A stretch of DNA of 64,000 nt from Meghimatium bilineatum. Lineage: Eukaryota > Mollusca > Gastropoda > Stylommatophora > Philomycidae. The translations under genes were made by a program, and so were the position numbers. The stretch lies in assembly GCA_034231615.1 (NCBI GenBank), contig CM067311.1, positions 11,363,212 to 11,427,211 of the forward strand, given 5' to 3'. Under the pieces are notes generated by a model, which did no database searches, was not told the origin of the DNA, and saw only the letters and a list, made by a program, of their open reading frames with translations. Positions 1 to 10,119 of this stretch are shown here, piece after piece; within the stretch, counting starts at the first letter, position 1, and each line of letters opens with the position of its first letter.

Positions 1-3000
1 TTCATCCCAGACGGCAGATGCCATGGGACCTACCTTACCCCAGGTCTATGGCTGAGAGAGACTGAGTGTGTCCCAGTTTGTGTGCATGTCCCTAGGTCTA
101 TGGCTGAGAGAGACTGAGTGTGTCCCAGAGACACTGAGTGTGTCCCAGTTTGTGTGTATGTACCCATGTCTATGGCTAAGAGACACTGAATGTGTTCTAG
201 AGCACCTGGCTTAATTTTAGATTTAGACATTTGTGCATATATACCACACATAAAAAAAGCTGAGCTGATTGGTACATCATGAATAGGATATGCAAACCTT
301 TGATGATGCTAGACAAGAGACACACAGTCTGACTGTTCAGTGGGTGCAAATTGTTGGAAATCTAACGTTACTACAATAAAGTAATGTCTATTTTCAAACA
401 GTGTTATTACCCGTTTCGCTTGATACAGGTGCTTGGCTGTCTCAGTTTCCTCAATCAGACGATCATTATCAGCAATAAGTTTAAGTTCACGTTGTTTCCA
501 CTTATTCAATGGACGGGTAAACAAAATTTCCTCTTGTTGCTACATAAAACAAATAAAATATAAACTTAGAGGATTGGATTGTAAATAAATATGCTTCACA
601 AAAAATGTTAAACAATATGGTTTACTAAAACACAATTCCATTATAATAAATTTGAGGTTTTCAAAAATGACACAGATAAGCATTAGCATTGAAGTATGAA
701 TTATTAACAGCAGATTTCAACAAATATCTCAGATATTACATCACATTAAGTAACCGTATCAGCACTGCTTGCTGGTTGAAATTATATCAAACACCTTTTA
801 CTTCCAGACGTGATTAACTAATTTCCAATATTTCAGGTCTTCTGTCATAGAGATACATTAACCTTTAGGTCTCTATAGGCGCCAATGAGTGTATACCCTA
901 TTGTGCATATTTGCGCAAATCGGCTACATACGATATGGCCCGATTCCTGAGTGCGGAACTTCACGAAGTAATGATCCTGTGACGTATAAAACCCGCCAAA
1001 CGAAGCTAGGAATACGTCAGTTTAAAGATCAAATTCCTTTATACATTACAATTGCAAGAAGAGAGAAAGCCGGCTGGTTTTGTCAACGAATTTCTAGAGC
1101 GACGTTGGCCATTTTCGGGCCGTATTTTACTATCAAATTGAGTACCGCGTGGCATGGCTAAGTGATCATGACTATATGTTCTAATTGTTGTTTTTTGTGT
1201 TTAATATGTTGTTATTTGATAAGAATGTTTGTGTAGTCATTCAAAAACTCAAAAATAATATGTATCAGGGGTGCCATGTGTGTGCATAGACAATAACTAC
1301 GATGTGTGTCAGGCTAGACCTAGTGTTGACCAGACGGACGCTATATGCGATTTCTTCACGTTTTATTAGTTTTGATATAAACAATATATATGCAATAAGT
1401 ATAGGTATTTATGAGGATTTTAACAATGTTTCCATACATTGCTCAAGTATTAGGGTCGTCAAGATGTTATATTTGCGATTCTGGAAATGGAGTTTTGCGA
1501 TTTTCCCCTTCACAACTGTTATATCACAACAACAACAAAAACACGATTATATTCACTATTCACTCCTTTATTTAGATGTGCAAAAATTATTTTGATATCT
1601 TTTATATAAAAAAAGTTATCACGTTTTCAAAACACCCACCATCAATAACGCAAATTTTCCAAAAAAGAATTCAGGCCCAAGGGGATGTTTCGTAATTTTT
1701 AATTCAGGGCTCTAAAAGTTAAGGAACACTAATGTATGACATATACATAACTGCTGAGAACTTTCTGCTAAGAAAATATATACACATGCACTGATCTACA
1801 GTGTCATATCGATAGTTCTAACATTCAAATCTCAAAAGCATACTTCCATTTAGAAGGTAGATAATTTAATCTTTGCCCTAAACACAGTATAATAATAGAA
1901 CACGTAGCCCGCTAATGTTGCCGGGATGTCATATTTCAAACCAGAGGAATCGGAAACAGCCTATCAAACATTCATATCTTCTGTCATATACACGAAGTGT
2001 GGAAAAATCATATCCTGACCATTCCGTAATGTTATGAAGCCATGATTTGCTTTGCCCCCTTATTCTCTTTCCACACTCAACTGTTCTATGCAGGATAATC
2101 TTTGAAAGCGGCGTGTCTCTTTACATGTCTAAACCACACAAACATAAGCCATTTCATTACTAGTAACAGTGATGAACTAGTACTAGTTCATCTGAAAGTT
2201 TAAGTTATTTTGTCTCAGACAAAAACCGCAATATTCTTCTTCTGCATTCATTCTCAAACTTCTGCAGACTTGTAGAATGTCATCCAGAGAATGGATTGCA
2301 TTGTATTATGGTTTACAGGTTAGCTCTGCCTTTTAACCTGACATAACTGACTTCAGTGATGGACTTTGGGTCACCCTGAGTCTCTATGGGATTTTGTTTG
2401 TTTGTCACTAATCCAAGGAATTGCGAACAACTTGCTCTTACTTCCTATGTGGTATAGTTTCTCTGAGGAGAAAATCTCTTTCATTCCTCTAGGAGAATCC
2501 ATCTTTCATTGTAATGAAATGGCAATTGAATAAGCCCTCTACTTGGAGGATGTACATCTCTATGGGATAGCCAACCAACCCCAAAACCCCATTAGTCGCC
2601 TTTTACAACATGCCTGGCAGGTAACAGCATCGCTATTCTTTGCTCCCACTGTTGGTCCTAGCAACATATGGACATACCCTCAATAAATAATTGTTCTAAT
2701 TTATAGGGATATACTTCACACTTGATACTTTACAGTGCAAATGCCCTATGTATCGTCTTTGTTCCTAGAGGAATAACTAACTAAGATATGCGCTACAATT
2801 GATAATGGGCAATGATTTTTAGTGAGGAAACCATTGTCCTAGTCATCATGGTTATATTTTTTATGGTCGTGCTTTCTTAACTGTTATTTGTTTCTTGATC
2901 AAGGTCCAATAGAACCTTTTAACCAATGTTATTTATTATTATTTTATATTGATAGTTATGTATCTATAGCAACTTGATTACTTATGTAGTATTTATTTCA

Positions 3001-6000
3001 TATTTGTCTGGTAACTGCGGCACTTTCCATTTTGTCGGACATCCTCCGATATTTTGGTTATTCATAGGTATCAACTAGCATGGATTTTTCACATTAACAT
3101 GGATAGCCCACTCCCCAAAACCCAAACGTTGCTAATTTTTTTGTTAAAAAAGGTCACTTGGTATTAAATTTACTAGTAATTGTTACTAATACTGATGTTT
3201 TTTTTATCTCACACGCTTATATTAAAGTGCAAAAATAAATTTTACCAAATAATAAATTTAGTAGGTTTTTTTGGAGCTAATATAGACATTTTTATTGAAA
3301 TACAGAAATAGATTGTTAATATATATATAATTAACCTGTAACCATTCAGGGTCATAGGGGTACCACATTGGATGCTTCAGCACACAGATTCCTTCCAGCA
3401 ATTTCTATCCTCAGTGATCCGGATGAGTGAGAAACAAATCTTGTCCTGTTCATACCTTTATTTGCCCTATTCTGCTTCTCCTCCCTTCAACAAATCCCTG
3501 CATATTGTTTCTGACAAGGAATCATGCTTGCATACATGTTCAAACCATGCTTGAATACATGTTCAAACCATGCTAGTTTTAATAATTTCACTATCGAAAG
3601 CAATGGTTCTTGTACACATGCATACATCTTTACTTTATTTCTTACGTACAAATTGGTCTTATGTTCCCTATAGGAAATTCGTAGAATTCGTCTGTAGCAT
3701 TTATACTTGAAAGCCTGTAATTGTCTCTTCATGTCCGCAGTGAGTGCCCAACTCTCACAACCATACAGCACAATAATACGGATGACGATAAAAATAAGGA
3801 TTTATGAAAAAATAAGTTGACGCATATGCTAGTTAACATTGGCCATGTATGGGGTACTTTGTATTAGGTTACTAAACCAATCATCTCTCTAGGTAACCAA
3901 TGCTGTTGTCCCAAGCATATGGTTATGCATGCGGCTGGCTTCGTGGCTTGTTAGTTAAATTCCCTACTTTGCCACTCTGGTGTACACAGCATTTATCCCC
4001 CCCCTGCATTATGTTAACAAAGTAGCATAACCACCAACCTTCTGACTGTCATCCCAGAACTTCTTAATTCTGCTTCCAAATTTATAGTTTACAATCCAGA
4101 CTGCTCCCCAAAAGGCGGGAATCTCCCAGAAGTAGTGATCAATGACCATTAATTCTTTAGAGAGCATCCATAATGCAAAACCTCCATAAAACAGGTATGC
4201 TCCTGTTGAAATAAAACATTTTCAATATACAAATTGTTCCAACTACACCAACATATAACAATTAATCAAGTGCTATTTTGAGTGGCATAATCAATCATGT
4301 TTAACTCCTTATCCCTAGTCAGTAACTTTCTCTAATGTCATGATCATAGTCCATCATGCAGCTTTTCTCATTGTCTTCCTCTGCCTTTGCAGTGATTATT
4401 AACCTAGAGCGAGCGGCCATAGAGTGCCCTCGACAACAGTTTACATTATCTAAAATATCTGTGGTCGAGTCTACAAGCCCCCACAAAGGCTCCGCTGCAA
4501 GGTAGCCTGTAATCAATAAAAGAAGCCCATTAAAAAAAAATTTGGTTATGAGATTATTTGAAATCTGGCAAGTTATTCAATTGACTTCCATTTTTTCTGT
4601 AAATGTAGTGACCAAATTTCAGTGAAATATAGAAATTTTCACAATATCTTGACAATTTCAAACCAGAGCAGTGAATTGCCATGATGTGAATTGGGTTTTA
4701 TGGACTTTTGATTTATCGTATTTTCATTAAAATCATCATGGATTATTCTTCTGCCGCATTCATTCTCATTGGTTGCAAAATTAGCTGTAAGATTGGCCTA
4801 CAGATTTTATGAATAGAAATAATTTATCATTAAGGATTCTGCGAAAGACAAGCGTAGCTAGAATGATGGGAGTCAACAGACAACAATTAGACATTTTTAA
4901 AATTTGCAAGAAGTTCTGGAGAAATATAAGTTTCCAACACATTGAATCTACAACATGAATGAAATTCGCTTTAAGACAGCGTCAAAAAAAGACGGACTAT
5001 AAGGATCAGTAATGACTGTTACAGATTCTGGTTACATGAAAAACCAACGATTTTGGTGTGCATCGAGCACTTCATAAAACACACCAACCCAAATGCTGAC
5101 AGATGTATCTTGCTACTTTTACACAACCATGTATCATTCGTTTCTCTCCCAGCAATAACATTTGCTAAGAACAACATTCCCATGCTCAGTCCACCGCCTC
5201 ATAACTTAATCCTTAGATCGCAACTTCTTTAAACCTCTGAAGGCCTACTTGTGCGACAACTGGACATCTAACCCTGATCAAATTGTAACTGAATACCGTG
5301 TCGCTGGAATATTTAGCAGAGATTTTGAAAAAACTGTTACAATAGTAAAAGCAACATAAGGATTCTGAGTAACAGGAATTTTCCCACTTTGACATCGACA
5401 TTTTCACAGATGAAGTTTTCTTACTAGCAACAGTAACAAACCAAGATCAAGATGTAGACAAAGCTGAAGTTACTGATGATCTTATGAGCGGTTTACTTCA
5501 ATGAGGTTCCTCCTATTGGTCTACTTCCTGTGAACAATCTTTATCCCCGTTTCCAGAAAAAGAAAAGCATGGAAAACATAACATGCTGTTTCAGGTAGTC
5601 CTGAACCTGGCCCATCCAGTAGCTGTGCTTACTTACTTTTGTTCAACATGTGCCATCACTATAGTGTTTACTCACTATTATCTACATTTTAATTCTGTGA
5701 CATTATTCCACTTCCAAAATAAAAATTAAAAGAAAAGATAAAGAAAGAAAAAATTACCACTTACCAGAAACGCCAGTTTTGGGGTAGAAGATATCAAACC
5801 AGGAAGCTGGAAAGATGCCCATTCTCACAGGTGGAGTACGCTCAGGTTCAACCAAATGTGGAAAATTTTTGGTGTCTCTTTCAGGTCCAAAATAAACACT
5901 ATTTACATAGTCCCATTGTTCTATTCGTTCCTCTTTTGTGAATGATTTTGGTGGGATATATGGTAAAGGCGTCACTTCCTTATGAACAAGTCCGTCCTTA

Positions 6001-8531
6001 TGAACATGTCCGTCCTTATGAACAACAGCAGAAGCAAAAGCTCTGAAGGTTCCATGTCCTTGAATTACTGACCTCAAAGCACCTATGAAACAATTTGAAA
6101 AGTGAAAACACACAACAATATTAAGTTTTTATTGGTAGCATATCCTTTTCATGACATAGCTGTCAACCCAGCATTTTTTGGCTGTAGTGATTTAAAAAAA
6201 AATAAAACAATACAAAATGCAGAATCAATATTTTAACCTATTTACTCTTTCTTGCCCGAGCCAGATGATGATATGAATGTCTTCAATGAACTGTAGTACA
6301 GTCATCAAGCGCTGTTTCAGATGGTCATATTTTTTTTCTTCTTGTGTGAAACTGGGCATTTCTTCAAAATATCTTTTTTTTCCTGGAGATTGTCCACAAC
6401 AGCCTATATCAGCATTGCCAACTTCTTTACTTGCTTGTTTGAGTTTGTTGTGCCCTATTCTCAATCTATAGATGACTGATCTTTTCTTCCAAGCTTGTGT
6501 CTTTTTGGCTTCATGGGCGAGTAGGGTTGCATTCCATGATCATAGAAATTTTGATGACTTCCTGTTTGGAAATGATACCTTCAATCAACATCTAGCTGCT
6601 GTTGCTGACATTGACTTCCAGTTTTGTTTAGCTTATCAGACGTCTCACTATTATTTATATGGATATTACCAAAATGGTACATGACCGGAAGATGTAACCA
6701 AAGCATGCCATAACAGTCTAACTTTTGTAATGTTAATGTTATGCACAGAGCCATGTAAACCTGTAATTTGCGGATCATCCGTGGTGTCACAGAAATGTCA
6801 TTTGACAAAAAGAACTAGCAGTCAAGTTGATGCTAAAATGGGTAATGGTATCACAGAGTACGCTGGATCGACATCAAAGAGACATTACACAAACACCAAA
6901 TAACATTATATGAAGCTGCCAGAAAAGCGAGAACAAGAACATTGTATCTCCCTCGACACCCGTAAAGGGTAAAAGAGGAATAAAAGAAGAAGAATCACAG
7001 ATGTCTGTTACACTAGCTAACACTATCCTTAAGTCACAAGTGAAACATCCCCCTCCTCCAACAAACTACATATCCTACTCCACAATGCTAGATTCTAACA
7101 CCAATCCTAACTCCTCCCCCTCCCTCACAAACCTAAAATAAGCTGTCACCCTTCCAAGCTATATCTGTCAACTTCGAGTTAACAGTTTCATATTTTACAA
7201 GACTATGGTTTGTTCCGCTAAAACTTGGTCACATCTCCCAGACATGAACCACCAAAACAGTAAGCACACCACCAGACACTTACCATCCACATGAACTAAC
7301 TGAACTACTTTAACATAATACTAACATAACTTAGTATTTTAACATAAATAACTAAATATTTAATAATTAGACTTAAATTGAAAGTAAATTATGCAAATTA
7401 GCCACCATTTCAGCCTGGCATTTCCAAACACGAAAATGTATAGTTTGTAGGGTATTTTATCATAAATAATTGAAATATTAAATGAAAAGACTATTAAATT
7501 GAAATTAAATTATGTAAATTAGCCACCATTTTGAATATTAATTAGCCCCAATTATGTCTTAAAATGTGTGCAGTATATTCAAAAGATGCGTCTTGCCTTC
7601 CCGGACACAAAAATGTATCGTTTTATGCATATTTTATCGTAAATAACTAAAATATTACATAAATTGTTAATTCGGCTTCAATTCTTGGTCACAACTTTCT
7701 TCATCAGTCCGTTCATATTTTATTATACGTTCTCATGTAATTATCTTTTCGTTAAATTTCGACCAAAAAATTTATAACTTTTCACAGAATTGACCTACAG
7801 ACTTGATTGAGGTGTCATTGAAATACAAATTTAAAGGGCTATCTAGTTGTGGTGCTTATAATGCTATAAACACAATTTGAAAATTTAGTGCTAATGAATT
7901 GAATGCCTAGTTGAAGTGAAGACTTAGGCTATTATGTAGCAAACTTTGCTGCAAAGTATGACCTACTGGCAAAGGGAAGCAATGTCAAATTGAAATAGGC
8001 CTAGAAATAGTGAATATCACAGGGATCAGATAAGTAGGCCTAAATAAGTTCAGAAAAAAAAATTTGTGACGCTAACGTGTGGTGTTCAACAAGTGTTGGT
8101 TGATTTGAATTTGACATACCATCTCAACCTTGAAACTAAGTTTTATTTTAGTGCCAAAGTTTTACATCAAACAATTGCAATGTATTATTTTAAAAATTAA
8201 ATTATACAAAATTATTCAATTAACCCATTTACACGTAGCCATTCATCGTAAAATAACATAGCGCCTAATAGTAGTAGCACAGAACTGAGAGAAGTCAGAT
8301 GGCCTATCTTACTATCTATAAAAATAATATTTCTGCCATTTTTTTATAGCTGGCAACGCATACTACTGGAAATTTACTGCAAGAAAACGGATTATTCTAT
8401 GTTCCATCAAAAACTGAGCATACGATGCTTATTAGCTTACTGTGTCGTTTATAACAATAACTGTACTACAAATAAATAACCATATAAGCATTATGGAAAA
8501 TGTATGTACCTGATCTCAATGCCGACATCAT
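1..8531 (-). CDS. ATP5PB: ATP synthase subunit b, mitochondrial (5' four exons, gene runs off left edge)
   Basis: Subunit b is part of the peripheral stalk of the mitochondrial F1Fo ATP synthase; it anchors in the inner membrane and holds F1 static against the rotor. Four exons join in phase: 8531-8510, 6082-5765, 4202-4039, 539-411. The joined product starts MMSALRSGALRS, an Arg/Ser/Ala-rich, acid-poor stretch suited to a mitochondrial targeting peptide. It continues to FDIFYPKTGVSGAYLFYGG and LWMLSKELMVID, matching the animal subunit b core (YPKTGV.G then a membrane segment with LSKE). It then runs into a charged helix ending YQAKR, where the family continues with the stalk region. All junctions have GT donors and AG acceptors. 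Introns contain only transposon remnants and sequence I cannot assign. The C-terminal half is outside the window. The call comes from visual comparison with the known family. Confidence 0.88.
36..200. repeat. Short imperfect tandem repeat, about 3 units
   Basis: The phrases 'ggtctatggctgagagagac' and 'tgagtgtgtccca' recur about three times with diverged spacing of roughly 66 bp. It is simple minisatellite sequence beyond the last ATP5PB exon visible here. The small antisense reading frame over it is a product of the repetition. Confidence 0.7.
411..539 (-). CDS. ATP5PB: ATP5PB exon 4
   Basis: This exon has 129 bases or 43 codons, acceptor tatgtag ending at 540 and donor gtaata from 410, phase 0 at both ends. 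It is a highly charged helical segment, QQEEILFTRPLNKWKQREL then LIEETETAKHLYQAKR. It corresponds to the start of the peripheral-stalk helix. No following exon is visible in 1-410. Confidence 0.8.
540..1975. other. ATP5PB intron 3, no recognisable feature
   Basis: This is AT-rich intronic sequence. Short open frames at 889-1161 and 1302-1595 on the plus strand have no recognisable motif. They read like chance frames. Confidence 0.5.
1980..2170 (-). mobile_element. LINE 3' tail fragment
   Basis: The minus-strand frames give scattered pieces of the family-typical LINE C-terminus, such as HVKRHAAFKDYPA followed by a Lys/Arg-rich stretch. The same block recurs at 61130-61290 on the minus strand and 56205-56390 on the plus strand. 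It is broken by frameshifts. Confidence 0.5.
2230..2330 (-). repeat. Fragment of GAAG-tailed retroposon family
   Basis: On the minus strand it contains the block around 'gagaatgaatgcagaaga', found with the same neighbours at 30845-31020, 31385-31565 and 56565-56730. Only the 3' part is present here. Confidence 0.45.
2880..3075 (+). repeat. Diverged copy of hairpin-bearing short retroelement
   Basis: It shares 'tcttgatcaaggtccaat' and the downstream block with 'ttttgtcggacatcc' with copies at 9962-10117, 41640-42060 and 55890-55960. The hairpin's second arm is damaged here. Confidence 0.5.
3487..3780 (-). mobile_element. LINE reverse transcriptase C-terminal remnant
   Basis: The translation begins LYGCESWALTADMKRQLQAF and continues YKCYRRILRISY. 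This is the thumb/C-terminal signature (YGCESW..T then CYRRILRISW) of animal LINE reverse transcriptases. No palm domain is present. It lies inside an ATP5PB intron in the same orientation as the gene. Confidence 0.75.
4039..4202 (-). CDS. ATP5PB: ATP5PB exon 3 (membrane segment)
   Basis: This exon has 164 bases, acceptor ttcaacag ending at 4203 and donor gttggt from 4038. It encodes AYLFYGGFALWMLSKELMV and a second hydrophobic stretch (IPAFWGAVWIV), then KFGSRIKKFWDDSQK. This is the Fo-embedded hairpin of subunit b. It ends in phase 0. Confidence 0.85.
4203..5764. other. ATP5PB intron 2
   Basis: No transposon family is recognised. A minus-strand open frame at 4516-4319 follows an AG and could in principle be spliced, but it ends in a stop and resembles no known protein (see rejected items). 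Confidence 0.4.
5765..6082 (-). CDS. ATP5PB: ATP5PB exon 2
   Basis: This exon has 318 bases, an acceptor AG at 6084-6083 and a donor gtaagt at 5764-5759. It encodes the rest of the presequence, a short repeated stretch VHKDGH-VHKDGL-VHKE, then the matrix-side segment up to YPKTGVSG. The closing G joins GA of exon 3 to restore glycine. Confidence 0.85.
6225..6824. other. ATP5PB intron 1 segment with overlapping short open frames
   Basis: A minus-strand frame at 6464-6225 reads with acidic and basic clusters (FTQEEKKYDHLKQRL). Plus-strand frames run to 6684. I do not recognise either. Transposon-derived sequence is likely, but no family can be named. Confidence 0.25.
6825..6997 (+). mobile_element. 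LINE 3' end fragment with GAAGAAG tail
   Basis: It matches the end of the better copy at 51190-51535, sharing 'gctgccagaaaagcgagaac', 'cctcgacacccgtaaagggt' and the (GAA)-rich tail. Only the last ~170 bp remain. Confidence 0.65.
7340..7680. repeat. Three diverged AT-rich units of about 116 bp
   Basis: The phrases 'aaattagccaccattt', 'acaaaaatgtatcgtttt' or close variants, and 'ttttatcataaataa' recur in the same order about three times. They have diverged considerably, so the duplication is old. Confidence 0.5.
8510..8531 (-). CDS. ATP5PB: ATP5PB exon 1 (start codon)
   Basis: This exon has 22 coding bases, two adjacent ATG codons (8531 and 8528), and encodes MMSALRS plus one base. The donor is gtacat at 8509-8504. 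Its phase-1 end joins the GT that opens exon 2 to give glycine. Splitting a targeting peptide after a few codons is common for mitochondrial proteins. Confidence 0.75.
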
Positions 8532-8560
8532 TTTTGCCCTTCAAAGCCGGACATCAACAT
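8528..8560 (-). other. Short upstream ORF overlapping the ATP5PB start
   Basis: An ATG at 8560 opens a ten-codon frame (MLMSGFEGQK) whose TGA (8530-8528) overlaps the main ATG at 8531-8529. If the transcript starts upstream of 8560, ribosomes would have to reinitiate or scan past this frame. The transcription start is not known, so a role in translation is only possible. Confidence 0.35.
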
Positions 8561-8761
8561 GGAAGCTAACACCCGGATGGAGTATGGAAAATTTAGAGTA
8601 GTCGGTCGTGATTTTTTCCAACAAAGATATGAGAACACATTGAAAACGTTATTAAAAAGGCCCTAATTTGTAGTATCTCAGTGTGCTAAAAACGAATAGA
8701 ACAATTACTTCACATAGTTTCCAGTTACCACAACAACTTCATATGAAAGCGCCATCAGCAG

Positions 8762-9660
8762 TTGGATTCTTTCTTCAGCAAGGAATGTAATCTTGTATTC
8801 TGTTCCGAAATTGAGGGCCTTATGAATGCGTTAAAAATAACTCATGGCCCACAAAACTGGAGACTATTTGTAGACTTGTCGAAACTAAGTTTTAAGGCTG
8901 TGCTTCTGCACTATGAAAACCGTCTTCCATCTATTCCAGTAGCACATGATGTCCACATGGAAGAGACCGTCAATTACTTAAAACAGATACTAAATTACAT
9001 TGAGAATAACTTGGCACATATGTGGTGATTTGAAGCTAGCTGCACTTTTAATGGGACTGCAGAATGGATATACAAAATATATGTACTTTTTATGTGAGTG
9101 GAATAGCCGAGCAAGGGAATTGCACTACTTGCGAAAGGAATGGATTTGCAGACAAAATGTAGTAGCTGGAGAGAAGAATATCCATATCTGGTCAAGTCTC
9201 ACAAGATCCTGCTATCACCCCTTCACATCAAACTAGATTTGATGAAGAATTTCGTGAAATTCATTGACTGGACTGTGCCAGCTTTCCGCTACATGCTTGA
9301 AAAATTCCATCGACTCAGTGAAGTAATGATTACAGAAGTAGATTTTGTGCGTTTCGAGAGCTCTTAAAAGATGGCCGGTGTAAAAACTTGCTGTAGGGTG
9401 ATGCGAAACAAGCATGGAATGATTTTCGCCTATTGTCCACCAACTTTCTCGGTAATGTTAGGACAGAGAACGGCAAGGAACTTTTAGAAGACATGCGATG
9501 AAGTATCAGATACTTGACTGCATTATGTCTATAGAGATCAGTTTCCTTCATTCACATCTGGATTTCTTTCCTGAGAATTGTGGCATGGCTAGTGATGAAC
9601 ATGGCGAATGTTTTCATGAAAATATCGCAACAATGGAACAAAGATACCAGGGAAAATGAT
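8762..9660 (+). pseudogene. Degenerate copy of a repetitive, transposon-associated protein gene
   Basis: Frames at 8762-9028, 9000-9236 and 9140-9367 and downstream read as one broken protein: WRLFVDLSKLSFKAVLLH, then CGDLKLAALLMGLQNGYTKY, LCEWNSRARELHY, LPLHIKLDLMKNFVK, and after further breaks HSHLDFFPEN and EHGECFHENIATMEQRYQGK. I know this as a protein family found in many copies in arthropod and other invertebrate genomes, usually unnamed and probably carried by mobile elements. At least four frame changes or stops make it non-functional. It ends where the inverted retroelement pair begins. The biochemical role is unknown. Confidence 0.6.
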
Positions 9661-9667
9661 CAGTTAC

Positions 9668-9822
9668 AATAGAGGTAAATACAAATAAGGTAGGAAGGTT
9701 ACTGAAGAAAACTGTCAATATAAAGTAATAAAATATAGAAAATAACAATAAAACAAAGAACAAATACAATTGTAAACGTGTCGGTCCAATTGGGACCTTT
9801 ATCAAGACAACAAAAACAGTTA
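9668..9822 (-). repeat. Left arm of inverted pair of short retroelements
   Basis: It is nearly identical, in reverse complement, to 9962-10117. It contains the hairpin motif on the minus strand (about 9812-9776): GGTCC/GGACC arms, then GACACGT. Confidence 0.8.
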
Positions 9823-9961
9823 GGAACACAAAACCATATCGAATATTAAAAAATTAGCTGGGAGACGGATTTCTCTCACCACGAAATCATCACACAGTAA
9901 CAACAGATCCAGCAGAAGACAATTTTAATAAATGCATATTGATGCGTTCAATATGTTTTTT

Positions 9962-10117
9962 AAACTGTTTTTGTTGTCTCGATAAAGGTCCAAATTGGAC
10001 CGACACGTTGACAATTGTATTTGTTATTTGTTTAATTGTTATTTTCTATATTTTATTATTTTATATTGACAGTTATCTTCAGTAACCTTCCTACCTTATT
10101 TGTATTTACCTCTATTT
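9962..10117 (+). repeat. Right arm of inverted pair, with hammerhead-like hairpin
   Basis: The motif at 9974-10014 can be drawn as a minimal hammerhead-like fold. Helix I is TTGTC (9974-9978) with GACAA (10010-10014). A core of seven bases (9979-9985) follows. Helix II is GGTCC (9987-9991) with GGACC (9997-10001). Then come GACA and CGTT. Core bases differ from the classical ribozyme (see findings). The downstream part includes 'ttttgtcggaca', shared with other copies. Confidence 0.6.
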
Positions 10118-10119
10118 GT

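Noticed and set aside
889-1161. Plus-strand 90-codon frame in ATP5PB intron 3
   Set aside because: No motif, no splice context, not related to anything I know; likely chance.
4319-4516. Minus-strand open frame after an AG, a possible alternative ATP5PB exon
   Set aside because: It would keep phase with exon 2, but it resembles no ATP synthase sequence and ends in a stop. Exon 3 at 4202-4039 fits the family directly.
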